A DNA stretch of 64,000 nucleotides from Staphylococcus sp. M0911 (GCF_003491325.1 NZ_CP022881.1:620001-684000), one strand, 5' to 3'; shown: positions 46,117 through 56,807, counted from the first letter of the stretch. Translations and numbers: made by a program. The notes: generated by a model from the letters alone, not told the origin.

Positions 46117-46953
46117 TTAATATTTTCTTAAGAAATTTAAATTTCTATCATACAGCATATTAGCGATATAAGCTTGAACTGTTTCAAGGATCTTTTCAAT
46201 ATACTGTGTACGGTTAGATAAAATTCTAATCGATAGCCCGTGTGTTGGTAATTGTGAAATGCCAAGTCGACAATTTAATTCTTTCTCAAAATGTTTAATT
46301 TGATCATAAACCTCATCGATAAATCTTTGATTTACATTAGGATGAATAAAATAAGCTGATCCTAAATGAGTATAATTTTCCATATAACCAATAGAATCTA
46401 TTGAATTTTTTTCAGGGTTTAACATAAGGTTGTCATAAGTCACTAATTCATCATCAATGTATATTTCATTTACTAAATGCATATATTTATAAGAAAAATT
46501 TTTATCTTCTGATGAGTAGCCAGGTGTAAGGATATCGGTATAAAACATGGCACTTGTTTGATCTAAGTCAAAGCGATTGTGTTGATAAAATTTAGCATTT
46601 TCATATGCAATAATTGGATCTGCAATATATTCCATGTATGCGTTTGGTTTTAAATGGAATGTTTGATATTGTTCAACTCGGTCGTTTAATGTTTTATAAA
46701 TTTTGGTTGCACCTTGAGAAGTCAACGTGACACTTGCATTATCTTCAATATTGAAATTCATTGAATAACGGTCACCGTCTAGATAACCGCCACCTACGTT
46801 GACAATATAGAAAGTAGGGATGTTTGATCCGTTTAAATATACAGGACGAATAACCTTTAATGCTTTTTCAAAAAAGATATCACGTGCAACTGAACGACTG
46901 CCATTATTAAATACGGTTAAATCAAGTTGACCTGTCCAAGCTTGTTGAGACAT
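46117..46953 (-). CDS. ureD: Urease accessory protein UreD
   Basis: UreD (UreH) helps load nickel into the urease active site together with UreF and UreG. The 278-residue protein has the family block [20 protein letters not shown] and [20 protein letters not shown], then [20 protein letters not shown]. Its start overlaps the ureG stop by one base (TAATG), so it is last in the seven-gene operon, ahead of the terminator at 46050. Confidence 0.96.
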   Translation of the reverse strand: MSQQAWTGQLDLTVFNNGSRSVARDIFFEKALKVIRPVYLNGSNIPTFYIVNVGGGYLDGDRYSMNFNIEDNASVTLTSQGATKIYKTLNDRVEQYQTFHLKPNAYMEYIADPIIAYENAKFYQHNRFDLDQTSAMFYTDILTPGYSSEDKNFSYKYMHLVNEIYIDDELVTYDNLMLNPEKNSIDSIGYMENYTHLGSAYFIHPNVNQRFIDEVYDQIKHFEKELNCRLGISQLPTHGLSIRILSNRTQYIEKILETVQAYIANMLYDRNLNFLRKY

Positions 46954-47567
46954 TACGATAATCCTTTAAGTAATGTATCTCGTTCAATCCACTCAATCAC
47001 TTCATCAAGACCTTCATCTGTTTTCAAGTTAGTAAACGCGAATGGTCTGTCGCCTCTAAATACTTTTGTATCTTCAGCCATTTGTTCTAATGACGCGCCA
47101 ACATGTGGTGCTAAATCCGTTTTATTGATGATGAAGAAGTCTGATTTAATCATACCTTGTCCACCTTTACGAGGGATTTTTTCACCTTGAGCTACGTCAA
47201 TGATATAAATTGAAAAATCAACAAGTTCAGGACTGAATGTCGCTGCTAAGTTATCGCCACCAGATTCAATAAAGATTAGTTCAATATCATCATTACGTTC
47301 TAATAACTCATCAATAGCAGCAAAGTTCATAGAAGCATCTTCACGAATTGCTGTATGAGGGCAACCGCCTGTTTCAACACCGATAATTCTATCTTCAGGT
47401 AAGACACCTGTATTAACTAAGATTTTTTCATCTTCTTTTGTATAAATGTCATTTGTTATAACGCCGATACTCATGTCTTTAGCTAAACGTCTGACTACTT
47501 TTTCTATTAATTGGGTTTTACCTGCACCAACAGGACCACCAATTCCAATTTTAATTGGTTCAGTCAT
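46953..47567 (-). CDS. ureG: Urease accessory GTPase UreG
   Basis: UreG is the SIMIBI-class GTPase that drives nickel delivery. The 204-residue protein has the P-loop [19 protein letters not shown] near residue 10, the nickel-binding CPH motif in [17 protein letters not shown], switch region [19 protein letters not shown] and NKTD in [14 protein letters not shown]. It follows ureF by 11 bases with an AGGAGG site, and overlaps ureD. Confidence 0.97.
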   Translation of the reverse strand: MTEPIKIGIGGPVGAGKTQLIEKVVRRLAKDMSIGVITNDIYTKEDEKILVNTGVLPEDRIIGVETGGCPHTAIREDASMNFAAIDELLERNDDIELIFIESGGDNLAATFSPELVDFSIYIIDVAQGEKIPRKGGQGMIKSDFFIINKTDLAPHVGASLEQMAEDTKVFRGDRPFAFTNLKTDEGLDEVIEWIERDTLLKGLS

Positions 47568-47578
47568 ACTGATACCTC

Positions 47579-48268
47579 CTATGAAATAAAGATTCTTACA
47601 TTAACATTTTCATGTTCCATTTGGTTTAATTCTAAACCAGGTGCTGTCATACCAAAGTCGCTTTCATCAAGTGATAAAATATGATTTCTCGTTTCTTCTA
47701 TATATGACACCATTTGTGTAACCACTTTTTGACCCGCTGTTTGTCCTAAAGGGATAGCTCTCACTGCATTTTGTGTTAAACTTGATACATTTTGATAAAG
47801 GTAATAATCAATGATTGTTTCTATATCAACACCTAAGTGATAGCCAAGCATAGTGAAGCAAATAGCTGGATGTAATTTGGCTTTTTTATTTTTCATTTGT
47901 TCATGATACCAATTAATCCATTCGCTATCGTATAATTCCATCGCTAATTTTACCATACGAGTTCCCATTTGTTTTGCACCAACACGTGTTTCTTTAGGAA
48001 TACTTTGTACGAATATAAGTTGATCCATACGTAAAATCTTATCTAAGTCATTTGCTTCAAGAGCTTCATAAACGATTCTCATCGCAAGACCATCCGAATA
48101 CGTTAGTTGTTCATTTAAAAATAGTTTTAACCATTGCACAAAAGTGACATCATTATTGACTGATTCACGTTGTATATAGGTCTCTAATCCGAATGAATGG
48201 CTGAAAGCACCCGTCGGAAATTGTGAATCACAGAACTGAAATAAACGTAAATTTTGATGATCAATCAT
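47579..48268 (-). CDS. ureF: Urease accessory protein UreF
   Basis: The 229-residue helical protein has the UreF signatures [20 protein letters not shown] near the N-terminus and [15 protein letters not shown] near residue 170. It acts with UreD and UreG in assembling the nickel site. Its start lies 8 bases inside the end of ureE, which indicates translational coupling. Confidence 0.96.
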   Translation of the reverse strand: MIDHQNLRLFQFCDSQFPTGAFSHSFGLETYIQRESVNNDVTFVQWLKLFLNEQLTYSDGLAMRIVYEALEANDLDKILRMDQLIFVQSIPKETRVGAKQMGTRMVKLAMELYDSEWINWYHEQMKNKKAKLHPAICFTMLGYHLGVDIETIIDYYLYQNVSSLTQNAVRAIPLGQTAGQKVVTQMVSYIEETRNHILSLDESDFGMTAPGLELNQMEHENVNVRIFIS

Positions 48269-48713
48269 GAGAATGACCTATATGTCTAAATGCTTGATTT
48301 ACTTTTCTATCTTCGTGACTATATGGAATGCCTAAAGATTTTAGTAAATCTTCAACAAGATAGTCATATTGAACTAACATTTCAGTTTCTGTGAACTGTG
48401 CTGGTAAATGACGGTTACCAAGTTGATGGGCGATATCTCCCATTTCTTTTAAATTACGTGGTTTAATCACTAATAAATCTTCAGAATTAACATCTACGAT
48501 AATCATATTGGTTTCATCTTGATATAAAATATCACCATATTGTAAGTCGATAGGTTGTTTTAATCGGATACCTAATTCGTTACTGTGATCTGTTTTAACA
48601 CGTTGAATACGTTTAACTAGATCAGAATTTTCTAGATAAACTTTCTCAACATGCTTATTTTTTTCTTCAGCTGATAAATTGGCTATATTGCCTTGAATCT
48701 CTTCGATAATCAT
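48261..48713 (-). CDS. ureE: Urease accessory protein UreE
   Basis: UreE is the nickel carrier of urease assembly. The 150-residue protein has a peptide-binding N-terminal domain and a C-terminal metal domain ([20 protein letters not shown]). The C-terminal tail, [12 protein letters not shown], has three His, a short version of the His-rich tail seen in some UreE proteins. The ATG at 48713 follows AGGAGGATG. It overlaps ureF. Confidence 0.95.
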   Translation of the reverse strand: MIIEEIQGNIANLSAEEKNKHVEKVYLENSDLVKRIQRVKTDHSNELGIRLKQPIDLQYGDILYQDETNMIIVDVNSEDLLVIKPRNLKEMGDIAHQLGNRHLPAQFTETEMLVQYDYLVEDLLKSLGIPYSHEDRKVNQAFRHIGHSHD

Positions 48714-48727
48714 TAATTTGCATCCTC

Positions 48728-50443
48728 CTAGAATAAGAAGTATCTTTGAGTTAATGGTAACTCAGTTGCTGGTTCACTTGTAATTTTTTCCCCATCAACA
48801 TAAACTTCATATGTTTGTGGATCAACATCTAATTTAGGTGTCGCACTGTTATTCTTCATATCTGCTTTAGTCAAGTTACGGATATTTTTAACAGGTCTTA
48901 CCATACGTTGTAAATTAAGTTGTCTGTAAATACCATTTTCATAAGCAGTATTAGACACAAATGTCATAGCTGTATGAGTAATATTACCGCCATATTGTCC
49001 ATACATTCTACGATATTTCATAGGTTCTGAGGTTGGGATAGAACCATTAGCATCACCATTAACTGCTACATTTATTAAACCGCCTTTTACTACAAGCTCA
49101 GGTTTAACACCAAAGAAAGCAGGATCCCATAATACTAAGTCAGCTAATTTACCAGATTCAATTGAACCAACATAGTCAGAAATGCCATGTGTAATAGCAG
49201 GGTTAATTGTATATTTCGCAATATAACGTTTAATACGATTATTATCGTTATACTCTGAATCGCCTTCTAATGGACCACGTTGTTCTTTCATACGATGAGC
49301 AGTTTGCCATGCACGAGTGATGACCTCACCGACACGTCCCATCGCTTGTGAGTCAGAACTAATCATACTGAAAACACCCATATCTTGTAATACATCTTCA
49401 GCAGCAATGGTTTCTTTACGAATACGTGAGTCTGCAAATGCAATATCTTCTGGAATTGAAGCATTTAAATGGTGTGTAATCATAACCATATCTAAATGCT
49501 CATCTACAGTATTATGTGTATAAGGTAGTGTAGGGTTAGTAGATGAAGGTAAAATATTTGAATAAGAAGCTGATTTAATTAAGTCTGGTGCATGTCCGCC
49601 ACCAGCGCCTTCAGTATGATACATGTGTAAGACACGATTATTGACAGCTTTCATTGTATCTTCCATAAATCCAGCTTCGTTTAATGTATCGGCATGAAGT
49701 GCAATTTGAACATCGAATTCATCTGCTACGTCTAACGCATGACTTAATGCTGATGGTGTAGCACCCCAGTCTTCATGCACTTTTAAGCCAATGACACCCG
49801 CGTGTATTTGTTCGATAAGTGCTGTATGATTGACTGCTTGACCTTTACCTGTGAAACCAACATTGATAGGTAATGCTTCTGCAGCTTCTAACATACGATG
49901 AATATGCCAAGGGCCAGGTGTTACAGTTGTTGCTTTTGCACCTTCTGAAGCACCAGTACCACCACCGATATGTGTTGTAATACCGCTTTCTAAAGCAACT
50001 TCGGCTTGCTCAGGATTGATAAAGTGAACATGAGTATCGATACCACCAGCTGTTACGATTTTTCCTTCAGCAGAAATGATATCTGTTGTACTACCGATGA
50101 TGATATTCACATTATCCATAATGTCTGGATTACCCGCTTTACCGATTGCAAAAATATAGCCGTTTTTAATTCCGATATCCGCTTTAACAATCTTGTCATA
50201 ATCGATAATCATTGCGTTCGTTAAAACTAAATCGGCTACATTTTTATCATCACGAGTTACGTTAGGATTCTGTGCCATACCATCACGAATAGATTTCCCA
50301 CCACCGAAAGTAGCTTCGTCACCATAATTAGCATAATCTTTCTCAACTTCTGCAAATAGGTTAGTATCACCTAATCTTACTGCGTCACCAACGGTTGGAC
50401 CGTATAAACTTGTGTATTGTGATTGTGTCATTTTAAAGCTCAT
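48728..50443 (-). CDS. ureC: Urease alpha subunit UreC
   Basis: The 571-residue catalytic subunit hydrolyses urea to ammonia and carbamate at two nickel ions. Metal ligands are visible: [14 protein letters not shown], the carbamylated Lys in [36 protein letters not shown] and the Asp in the [12 protein letters not shown] region. The mobile flap reads [16 protein letters not shown]: the Cys normally found before HH is Thr, a substitution known in staphylococcal ureases such as S. xylosus. The start overlaps the ureB stop (TAATG). Confidence 0.98.
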   Translation of the reverse strand: MSFKMTQSQYTSLYGPTVGDAVRLGDTNLFAEVEKDYANYGDEATFGGGKSIRDGMAQNPNVTRDDKNVADLVLTNAMIIDYDKIVKADIGIKNGYIFAIGKAGNPDIMDNVNIIIGSTTDIISAEGKIVTAGGIDTHVHFINPEQAEVALESGITTHIGGGTGASEGAKATTVTPGPWHIHRMLEAAEALPINVGFTGKGQAVNHTALIEQIHAGVIGLKVHEDWGATPSALSHALDVADEFDVQIALHADTLNEAGFMEDTMKAVNNRVLHMYHTEGAGGGHAPDLIKSASYSNILPSSTNPTLPYTHNTVDEHLDMVMITHHLNASIPEDIAFADSRIRKETIAAEDVLQDMGVFSMISSDSQAMGRVGEVITRAWQTAHRMKEQRGPLEGDSEYNDNNRIKRYIAKYTINPAITHGISDYVGSIESGKLADLVLWDPAFFGVKPELVVKGGLINVAVNGDANGSIPTSEPMKYRRMYGQYGGNITHTAMTFVSNTAYENGIYRQLNLQRMVRPVKNIRNLTKADMKNNSATPKLDVDPQTYEVYVDGEKITSEPATELPLTQRYFLF

Positions 50444-50850
50444 TATTTCGTACCACCTTTTTTATTGACATTATCATGGCCTTCGTCATTGAATACACCT
50501 GCATATTTATCGTCTTCGCCAGTTGGACGATATACACGGGAACCATCGATTGGACCATTTACAAATCCGCGGAAGCCATAAATTCTACGATTACCTGCAT
50601 ACTCTACAAGTTGGACTTGTTTGACATCTCCAGGTTCAAATCTGACAGCTGCACCAGCAGGAATATCTAAATGTTTACCGTAAGCTTTGTTGCGTTCAAA
50701 GTCCAAAGCTAAGTTAGCCTCAAAAAAGTGGAAATGTGAGCCTATTTGAATAGGGCGATCTCCAGTGTTTTTTACTTCAAGTACCGTTTCTGGTGAATTT
50801 GGATTAATTTCAATATCTGTATTTTTAATTCTAATTTCTCCAGGAATCAT
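50443..50850 (-). CDS. ureB: Urease beta subunit UreB
   Basis: The 135-residue structural subunit shows the typical blocks [58 protein letters not shown] and [12 protein letters not shown]. The C-terminus is longer and charged. It starts at ATG 50850 behind AAGGAGG, 14 bases after ureA, and overlaps ureC by one base. Confidence 0.97.
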   Translation of the reverse strand: MIPGEIRIKNTDIEINPNSPETVLEVKNTGDRPIQIGSHFHFFEANLALDFERNKAYGKHLDIPAGAAVRFEPGDVKQVQLVEYAGNRRIYGFRGFVNGPIDGSRVYRPTGEDDKYAGVFNDEGHDNVNKKGGTK

Positions 50851-50863
50851 ATTAACGTCCTCC

Positions 50864-51160
50864 TTAAACTATTGGATGATGGACAGTGATTAATTTAGTT
50901 CCATCTGGGAATGTTGCTTCGATTTCAGTAATCATACTTGCAACACCATCCATTACATCTTCTTCATTTAAAATTGTTTTACCAAAGCTCATTAATTCAG
51001 CTACTGTTTTTCCATCTCTTGCGCCTTCTAATAATTCGTCACTAATTAAAGCCAGTGCTTCTGGATGGTTTAGTTTAAGGCCTCGTGCTTTTCTGCGACG
51101 AGCAACTTCTGCAGCCACAACAATCATTAATTTATCTTGCTCTCGTTGTGTAAAATGCAA
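50864..51160 (-). CDS. ureA: Urease gamma subunit UreA, TTG start
   Basis: The 98-residue protein reads [20 protein letters not shown] and contains [20 protein letters not shown] and [15 protein letters not shown], the usual gamma subunit. The start is TTG at 51160, behind AAGGGAT; no in-frame ATG fits, and homologues begin with MHFTQREQ at this point. First gene of ureABCEFGD and divergent from the urea transporter gene, with a 268-base gap for promoters; I could not single out an operator there. Confidence 0.95.
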   Translation of the reverse strand: MHFTQREQDKLMIVVAAEVARRRKARGLKLNHPEALALISDELLEGARDGKTVAELMSFGKTILNEEDVMDGVASMITEIEATFPDGTKLITVHHPIV

Positions 51161-51428
51161 AATAATCCCTTCTTTCAAATATTTATAATTGCAAAATAAA
51201 CTTGCAAATTTTATATTAGGACGATTTTTAATAATTAACAAGTATAATGAGTCGATAAGTTTCAAATTTTAAATAAAAGGCACAAAATATTTGATTTTTA
51301 GAATGCAATTATAAAAACATTTAATTTTATTAATACGCATATTATATAAAAAGAGTAAATAACATATTTATACACATTTTTTAAAAAGTGATGTATCATG
51401 ATAATTATGAAATTAGGGGGCATATGTC

Positions 51429-52343
51429 ATGAAAGCAGTAAGTATTATTTTAAAGAATATATCCCAAGTGTTATTAATTAATAATCATTACACAGGATTA
51501 TTAGTGTTAATTGCTTTATTTATTGGTAATTGGAAAGTGGGATTAAGTGCACTCGTTGGAAGTATAATCGCATATGTATTAGCGCCACATGTTAACTATT
51601 CCGAACAAGAAATTAATGATGGTTTAGCGGGTTTTAGTCCAGTGTTAACTGCCATTGGATTAACATTATTTTTAAACGAAAATTGGGCAGGTATTTTGAT
51701 AACGGTAGTAGCTACTGTGTTAACTTTACCAATTGGTTCAGCTATTAGAGAATGGTTAAAGCCTTATGGTATAGCAATGTTAACAGCACCATTTGTTATT
51801 GTAACTTGGTTTGCTATTTCAATATCAGAACAAGTGAGAGCGGTCAAAACACCGTTGAATATTATTCCGGGAACTGTAGAATCCATTGTGAAGAACCATA
51901 GTTCTGAACATGTAAATATCATTAAAACCACTTTAGAAGGATTTAGTGAAGTGTTTATCTTACCTAGTATATGGGCAGGTTTGCTCATATTAATTGGGAT
52001 CTTAATCGATTCTAGAAAAGCAACGGTATATGCCATTTTAGGTAATGTACTCGGTTTTGTTATTGTAGCTATGTTAGGTGGTAACGTGAATGACATTAAT
52101 CAAGGTTTATTTGGTTATAATTTAATATTAACAGCAATAGCATTAGGTACCACATTCAAGACGAGTATCAATACATATTTCTCAACATTCCTCGGTTTAT
52201 TATTAACTGTTTTATTGAATTTAGGTTTGAATACAATGCTTGAACCCATTGGTTTACCATCATTGACGATGCCATTTATTCTAGCAACATGGATCATGTT
52301 ATTTGCTGGTCGTCCTCATAGAAATCTCGAGAACAAAAATTAG
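51429..52343 (+). CDS. Urea transporter (UT family)
   Basis: The 304-residue membrane protein contains the duplicated UT signature: AMLTAPFVIVTW in the first half and GLPSLTMPFILATW in the second, with a repeated layout (NDGLAGFSPVLTAIGLTLFL and NQGLFGYNLILTAIALGTTF). It is a channel-like urea transporter placed beside urease. The start ATG at 51429 has AGGGGG upstream. It is divergent from ureA and so probably co-regulated with it. Confidence 0.92.
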   Translation: MKAVSIILKNISQVLLINNHYTGLLVLIALFIGNWKVGLSALVGSIIAYVLAPHVNYSEQEINDGLAGFSPVLTAIGLTLFLNENWAGILITVVATVLTLPIGSAIREWLKPYGIAMLTAPFVIVTWFAISISEQVRAVKTPLNIIPGTVESIVKNHSSEHVNIIKTTLEGFSEVFILPSIWAGLLILIGILIDSRKATVYAILGNVLGFVIVAMLGGNVNDINQGLFGYNLILTAIALGTTFKTSINTYFSTFLGLLLTVLLNLGLNTMLEPIGLPSLTMPFILATWIMLFAGRPHRNLENKN

Positions 52344-52346
52344 TTA

Positions 52347-52396
52347 AAAAACTCTGGTGCACGCTTATTAAAAAGCGTGTTCCAGAGTTTTATTTT
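52347..52396. terminator. Bidirectional terminator between urea transporter and ABC operon
   Basis: AAACTCTGG...GCACGCTT pairs with AGCGTG(T)TCCAGAGTTT across an AT loop, with a small internal mismatch, and has As before and Ts after. Confidence 0.88.
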
Positions 52397-53084
52397 ATGA
52401 CACTAAATAATGGGTTGTATGGTGTTCTAACTTATGGAAGATGAGCTCAATAATAATCGCTAATGCCCAATAAAATATTGCAGCGACAGTATAAACTGGT
52501 ACAAATTGATAGCCTTCATTAGCCATTTCAGTACTAATTGCCATTATTTCTGTTACTTGGACAGCAAAAGCAAGGGAAGTCCCTTTTAATAACATAATAA
52601 ATTGGTTTTCAATATTAGGTAGTGCATATCCAAATGCTTGTGGAAATACAATACGTCGATAAACATTCCATTTTGATAATCCTACAGTTTGTGCGGCTTC
52701 AATTTGCTTTGTATCTACTGAAAGTAAACCACCTTTAATTGATTCGGATAAGTAAGCCGTTGCATGTAATGAAAAAGTGATAGCTGCAATCAATAAAGGA
52801 GGGACCATATCTGGATTCATAGATGTATGACATATGGCGTTAAACAAAAGAATGAATGCTGGGACGCCATAATAAAACACAAATAATTGTACTATTAATG
52901 GTGTACTTCTAAAAAATGAATTATAGATAACTACAAATTGAGATAGTACAGGAATTTGATGTAAACGAATCAGAGCAAATATGGATCCAATTAGTATACC
53001 TACACACATGGCAATTAAAGTTACTGCTAAAGTGTTAGGTACACCTTTTAAAACTTCAATAATAGTATGGAAAATAAAAGTCAC
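52395..53084 (-). CDS. Polar amino-acid ABC transporter permease 2
   Basis: The 229-residue membrane permease has about five helices and the ATPase-contact EAA motif IEAAQTVGLSKWNVYRRIVF, plus the PAAT signature FFRSTPLIVQLFVFYYG. It starts at a GTG at 53084 behind AGGGGGA, 12 bases after permease 1. It would form the channel with permease 1. Last gene of a four-gene operon (ATPase, binding protein, two permeases). Confidence 0.9.
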   Translation of the reverse strand: MTFIFHTIIEVLKGVPNTLAVTLIAMCVGILIGSIFALIRLHQIPVLSQFVVIYNSFFRSTPLIVQLFVFYYGVPAFILLFNAICHTSMNPDMVPPLLIAAITFSLHATAYLSESIKGGLLSVDTKQIEAAQTVGLSKWNVYRRIVFPQAFGYALPNIENQFIMLLKGTSLAFAVQVTEIMAISTEMANEGYQFVPVYTVAAIFYWALAIIIELIFHKLEHHTTHYLVS

Positions 53085-53096
53085 TTGAATGTCCCC

Positions 53097-53780
53097 CTAA
53101 ACTTGATAAGGCTTTTCTGAAATTTTACTGATAATTGTAAATGTTCCCTGAATAATTAATGCAAGTAACCAATAGATAATACAAATCACAACATATACTT
53201 CTAACATACCTAACCCATAATTATTTCCAATAATCAGTTGAACTTGTCCCATCATATCTATAATGCCAATAGTGAAAGCTAATGATGTATCTTTTATGAG
53301 TTCAATGATTTGAGTTGTTAAATTGGGTATGCTGTTTCTTAATGCTTGCGGTATAATGATATCCTTTAAGATTCTTGGATAACTTAATCCTACTGAAAGC
53401 CCAGCTTCAATTTGACGATAATCTACCGATACATAACCTGCTCGAAATACTTCAGATAAATAGGCTGCACTATGTAGACTGAATGCTAAAATAATAAAAA
53501 ATAATCGATCGAAATGATTAATATTGATATGAAATATTAATAGAAATTGAGGTAAGGCAAAGTAAACTAAAAATAATTGAAGAAGAAGTGGTGTACTTCT
53601 CATAAATGATTGATAGACTCTTACACATGTTGATAGATAGGGCACTTGCTTTATACGAATCATAGTAAGTATTAAACCTAATATAGTGGATAATATGAGT
53701 GCGCATATTATCATGACTAAAGTAATGGGCAATTGTTGGACAACTTGTTTAAATAAATCTAACCATTGTGTAGCAGACAT
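53097..53780 (-). CDS. Polar amino-acid ABC transporter permease 1
   Basis: The 227-residue permease carries YQSFMRSTPLLLQLFLVYFA and the EAA motif IEAGLSVGLSYPRILKDIII. A start at ATG 53780 follows GAGGTGA, which lies inside the 3' end of the binding protein gene. The two different permease subunits suggest a heterodimeric channel, as in the L-cystine system YtmLM of B. subtilis, a resemblance noted by eye. Confidence 0.9.
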   Translation of the reverse strand: MSATQWLDLFKQVVQQLPITLVMIICALILSTILGLILTMIRIKQVPYLSTCVRVYQSFMRSTPLLLQLFLVYFALPQFLLIFHININHFDRLFFIILAFSLHSAAYLSEVFRAGYVSVDYRQIEAGLSVGLSYPRILKDIIIPQALRNSIPNLTTQIIELIKDTSLAFTIGIIDMMGQVQLIIGNNYGLGMLEVYVVICIIYWLLALIIQGTFTIISKISEKPYQV

Positions 53781-53784
53781 TTAG

Positions 53785-54642
53785 CTATTTCACCTCCAAT
53801 TGATCTTTGTGATGATTGATCTTGTTTAAATCATCGAACACATTGATATCAAAGTATTTTTGAGATAATTGTTGAAGCTTGCCTTCTTTTTTTAATTCAC
53901 GTGTCGCTTGATCGATATCATCATGTAATTGTTGGTTATCTTTATTGTAAACAATATGAAGCGGTTCTTTTTTTACGATGCCACCAATCTTAACGTCTTC
54001 GTGAACTTTGTCTTGAACAGCTTTATATGTATTCCAATTTAGAAACATAGCGTCACGACGTCCATTACCAACCATCTTCAAGTTGTCACCGTTAGAAGGT
54101 GATTGAATCGTATCTATATCTATCTTTTTATCATGAGTCTGATTATATTGCTTTAATATTGAAAATAAACCGCCACTCGGAGCCATAGGTGTTAACCTTT
54201 TTTGAGTTAAGTCACTGAGTTGATGTATATCATTATTCTTCTTATTAACTGCGAGCATAGGTAGTGCGTAACTATACGGCACATCTTGGTATAAAAACTG
54301 CTTCTCTCTTTCAGGCGTTTTAAAGAACCAATTAATGCCCATATCAAACTTTTTAGAACCAATACCTACTAAATTAGATTCTTCTTCGCCAACCTCATAT
54401 TTAAAATCATACTGCGGTAATTTCTTTTCTAATAGTTTCATATATTCCATATCTAGCCCTATAAAATGATTGTTTTTATCGGTATACAGATAGGGTGGGT
54501 TAACTTCAGCTGAAAGTGCGACTTTAACTTCTTTGGGATGTGATTTCGTTGCGTGTTGTGCTTTGTCATTTGAGCATGAATAAAGAAGAGAGACACTTAA
54601 TATGAGAATGGTTAATATGAAATACATTCTAATATGTTTCAA
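53785..54642 (-). CDS. Amino-acid ABC transporter substrate-binding lipoprotein
   Basis: The 285-residue lipoprotein has a signal peptide with lipobox LLYSC (Cys near residue 23) and the family-3 binding fold: EVKVALSAEVNPPYLYTDKN, FIGLDMEYMKLLEKKLPQYD and DMGINWFFKTPEREKQFLYQ. It starts at TTG 54642, overlapping the ATPase stop by 4 bases, with GAGGAGG just upstream. The ligand is probably a polar or sulfur amino acid; the sequence itself does not say which. Confidence 0.9.
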   Translation of the reverse strand: MKHIRMYFILTILILSVSLLYSCSNDKAQHATKSHPKEVKVALSAEVNPPYLYTDKNNHFIGLDMEYMKLLEKKLPQYDFKYEVGEEESNLVGIGSKKFDMGINWFFKTPEREKQFLYQDVPYSYALPMLAVNKKNNDIHQLSDLTQKRLTPMAPSGGLFSILKQYNQTHDKKIDIDTIQSPSNGDNLKMVGNGRRDAMFLNWNTYKAVQDKVHEDVKIGGIVKKEPLHIVYNKDNQQLHDDIDQATRELKKEGKLQQLSQKYFDINVFDDLNKINHHKDQLEVK

Positions 54643-55388
54643 GTTGCATCCTCCTCTGTTTTAATTCGTTGAATAAAACGTTGGATGCGTTCGTTACTTG
54701 GTTGGTGTAGTACATCGTTAGGTGTGCCTTGTTTAATTAATTCTCCGTTATCAATAAACAAAATTTGATCGGCAATCGCTTGTGCAAAGCTAATTTCATG
54801 CGTCACTATAACCATCGTCATACCTTGTTGTGCGATACTTTTGATTAAGTTTAAAATACTTTGAATAGACTCAGGATCTAATGCTGAAGTAGGTTCATCT
54901 AATAGTAAGACTTTGGGCTTAAGTGCAAGTGCGCGTACGATGCCTACACGTTGGCTTTGACCTCCGGAAAGTTGAATTGGGTATTTATCCTTATGTGCAA
55001 TTAAATTAACCATACGCAAATGTTCTTCAGCAATATGTATAGCTTGCTTTTTACTCTTACCTTGGCCATAAATAAGACCTTCAGTTATGTTTTCAAGCAC
55101 AGTTTTATTTTTAAATAGTTGATAGCTTTGAAAGACCATTGCTGATTGTTGTCTCAGGTGTGAAATATCTTTTTTATTGTGTTGCTCGACATTGAACTGG
55201 CACTCATCAATTGTGATTTGTCCTTTTGAAGGAATAGCAAGAGCATTCAATGTACGGAGTAAAGTGGTCTTCCCAGAACCACTTGGACCTATAATAGCTG
55301 TCACTGTTCCCCTTTGCTGTGAAAAATTAATATCTTTAAGCACTTGATTTGAATGGTAAAAATGAGATAAATGTTCTACTTTGATCAA
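54639..55388 (-). CDS. Amino-acid ABC transporter ATPase
   Basis: The 249-residue ATPase has all motifs: Walker A GPSGSGKTTLLRTLNAL, Q-loop MVFQSYQLFKN, signature LSGGQSQRVGIVRALALKPK, Walker B VLLLDEPTSALDPE and H-loop VIVTHEISFAQ. It starts at TTG 55388, eight bases after GGGAGG. It is first in the operon and divergent from the acyl-CoA-dehydrogenase-like gene, with a palindrome in the gap. Confidence 0.94.
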   Translation of the reverse strand: MIKVEHLSHFYHSNQVLKDINFSQQRGTVTAIIGPSGSGKTTLLRTLNALAIPSKGQITIDECQFNVEQHNKKDISHLRQQSAMVFQSYQLFKNKTVLENITEGLIYGQGKSKKQAIHIAEEHLRMVNLIAHKDKYPIQLSGGQSQRVGIVRALALKPKVLLLDEPTSALDPESIQSILNLIKSIAQQGMTMVIVTHEISFAQAIADQILFIDNGELIKQGTPNDVLHQPSNERIQRFIQRIKTEEDAT

Positions 55389-55430
55389 GTTGCTAACCTC
55401 CCTTTTTCATTAAAATTAACTTATCACATT

Positions 55431-55455
55431 AATTCTTATCGGTAAAGTAGGAATT
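55431..55455. promoter_or_regulatory. Palindrome in the ABC/flavoprotein divergent gap, candidate sulfur-regulator site
   Basis: AATTCTTA and TAGGAATT are inverted arms (7 of 8 paired) around TCGGTAAAG. The gap is only 154 bases between two divergent starts. From memory the pattern resembles CymR sites that control cystine uptake in staphylococci, but I cannot confirm the match here. Confidence 0.4.
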
Positions 55456-55542
55456 CTGTGATTTCGGTACTTTTAATTAATAATGTCGAGTGTTAAACTA
55501 AGAATAATTAAGCTAAAAGTAATACGTTAATGAGGTGAAGAA

Positions 55543-56688
55543 ATGGGACAATCATTATTAATCCAAACTGAGTTGCAACGAAAATGGATAGAAAAATTTA
55601 AATCAGTAGAAGATCAATTTAAATCGTATGTAGAAAACAATGATATTGAATCACGTTTTCCATATGAAAATGTACAATGGCTTATTGATGAAGGATATAC
55701 ATTATTAACCTTACCTAAAGCATATGGTGGTGAGGGTGGAACAATTGAAGATATGGTGATACTACAAACATATTTAGCAAGTATTGACGGTGCAACTGCA
55801 CTATCTATCGGTTGGCATTTAAGTGTAGTTGGTCAGCTTTATGAACAACAAATGTGGGCACAAGATTTGTTAGATGAATTTGCTGAAGAAGTGAAGAAGG
55901 GTGCACTTGTTAATCGTGCAGTGAGTGAAGCAGAAACTGGTAGTCCTACACGAGGTGGTCGTCCTGCTACAAACGCAGTCAAAGTAGATGGCGGATATGT
56001 CTTAAATGGTGTCAAAACTTTTACATCAATGAGTAAGGCGTTAACACACTTTGTGGTTGGTGCTTATGTAGAAGAACTAGGACAAGTGGGTTTCTTTTTG
56101 GTTCCTAGAGACTTTGAAGGCGTAGATATTGCTGATAATTGGAACATGATAGGTATGCGAGCAACTGAAAGTCATGATTTAGTATTAAATGATGTGAAGA
56201 TACCTGAACAATATTTTGTAGAACATCAACGTAAGCCATCATTGAATGGATGGATATTGCATATTCCAAGTGTATATTTAGGTATTGCTCAAGCAGCAAG
56301 AGACTATGCAGTAGATTTTGCAAAAACATATAGTCCTAATAGCATAGAGGGAACAATTGCTGAAATTCCGACAGTACAACAAAATCTAGGTAAAATGGAA
56401 TCACTTTTATTATCTGCAAGACATTTTCTATGGAGTACTGCTCATGGATATCAATTATATGAGAAAGATACGGATATTTGGAATGAAACTTCTGCAAGTA
56501 AAGTCCTAGTACTAAATCAAGGCTTGGAAGTGGTAGATTTAGCGATGAGAATTGTTGGTGCTAAGAGTCTGGAGATGGAGAGACCACTACAAAGATATTA
56601 TCGTGACATGCGAGCAGGACTTCATAATCCACCAATGGAAGATATGGCATATACTAATATAGCTAAAAGTATTACTGGTTTAATGTAA
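55543..56688 (+). CDS. Acyl-CoA-dehydrogenase-like flavoprotein
   Basis: The 381-residue protein has the three-domain acyl-CoA dehydrogenase fold: helical N-terminus (GYTLLTLPKAYGGEGGTIED), the FAD/substrate strand region (AVSEAETGSPTRGGRPATNA, then YVLNGVKTFTSMSKALTHFV) and C-terminal helices (AMRIVGAKSLEMERPLQRYY). The usual catalytic Glu of true dehydrogenases is hard to place. The sequence resembles the DszC/SfnC branch, flavin-dependent monooxygenases for sulfur compounds, at least as much as beta-oxidation enzymes; this reading is tentative. Start ATG 55543 follows GAGGTG. Confidence 0.8.
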   Translation: MGQSLLIQTELQRKWIEKFKSVEDQFKSYVENNDIESRFPYENVQWLIDEGYTLLTLPKAYGGEGGTIEDMVILQTYLASIDGATALSIGWHLSVVGQLYEQQMWAQDLLDEFAEEVKKGALVNRAVSEAETGSPTRGGRPATNAVKVDGGYVLNGVKTFTSMSKALTHFVVGAYVEELGQVGFFLVPRDFEGVDIADNWNMIGMRATESHDLVLNDVKIPEQYFVEHQRKPSLNGWILHIPSVYLGIAQAARDYAVDFAKTYSPNSIEGTIAEIPTVQQNLGKMESLLLSARHFLWSTAHGYQLYEKDTDIWNETSASKVLVLNQGLEVVDLAMRIVGAKSLEMERPLQRYYRDMRAGLHNPPMEDMAYTNIAKSITGLM

Positions 56689-56739
56689 GTTAGGTTGACA
56701 TTCATTGTAAAATATCAAATTAATTATTATAAAATCTTA

Positions 56740-56795
56740 TTGTAAAACTACATGCAATCTTGTATAATTTTAATGAAATTGATAATCGTTTTCAA
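56740..56795 (+). promoter_or_regulatory. Promoter and Fur box of fhuD2
   Basis: TTGTAA (56740-56745) and TATAAT (56763-56768) are 17 bases apart. Just after, GAAATTGATAATCGTTTTC (56775-56793) matches the 19-base Fur consensus at 15 positions. Iron-replete Fur would block initiation or early elongation. Confidence 0.82.
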
Positions 56796-56807
56796 TAGGA
56801 GGAAAAT

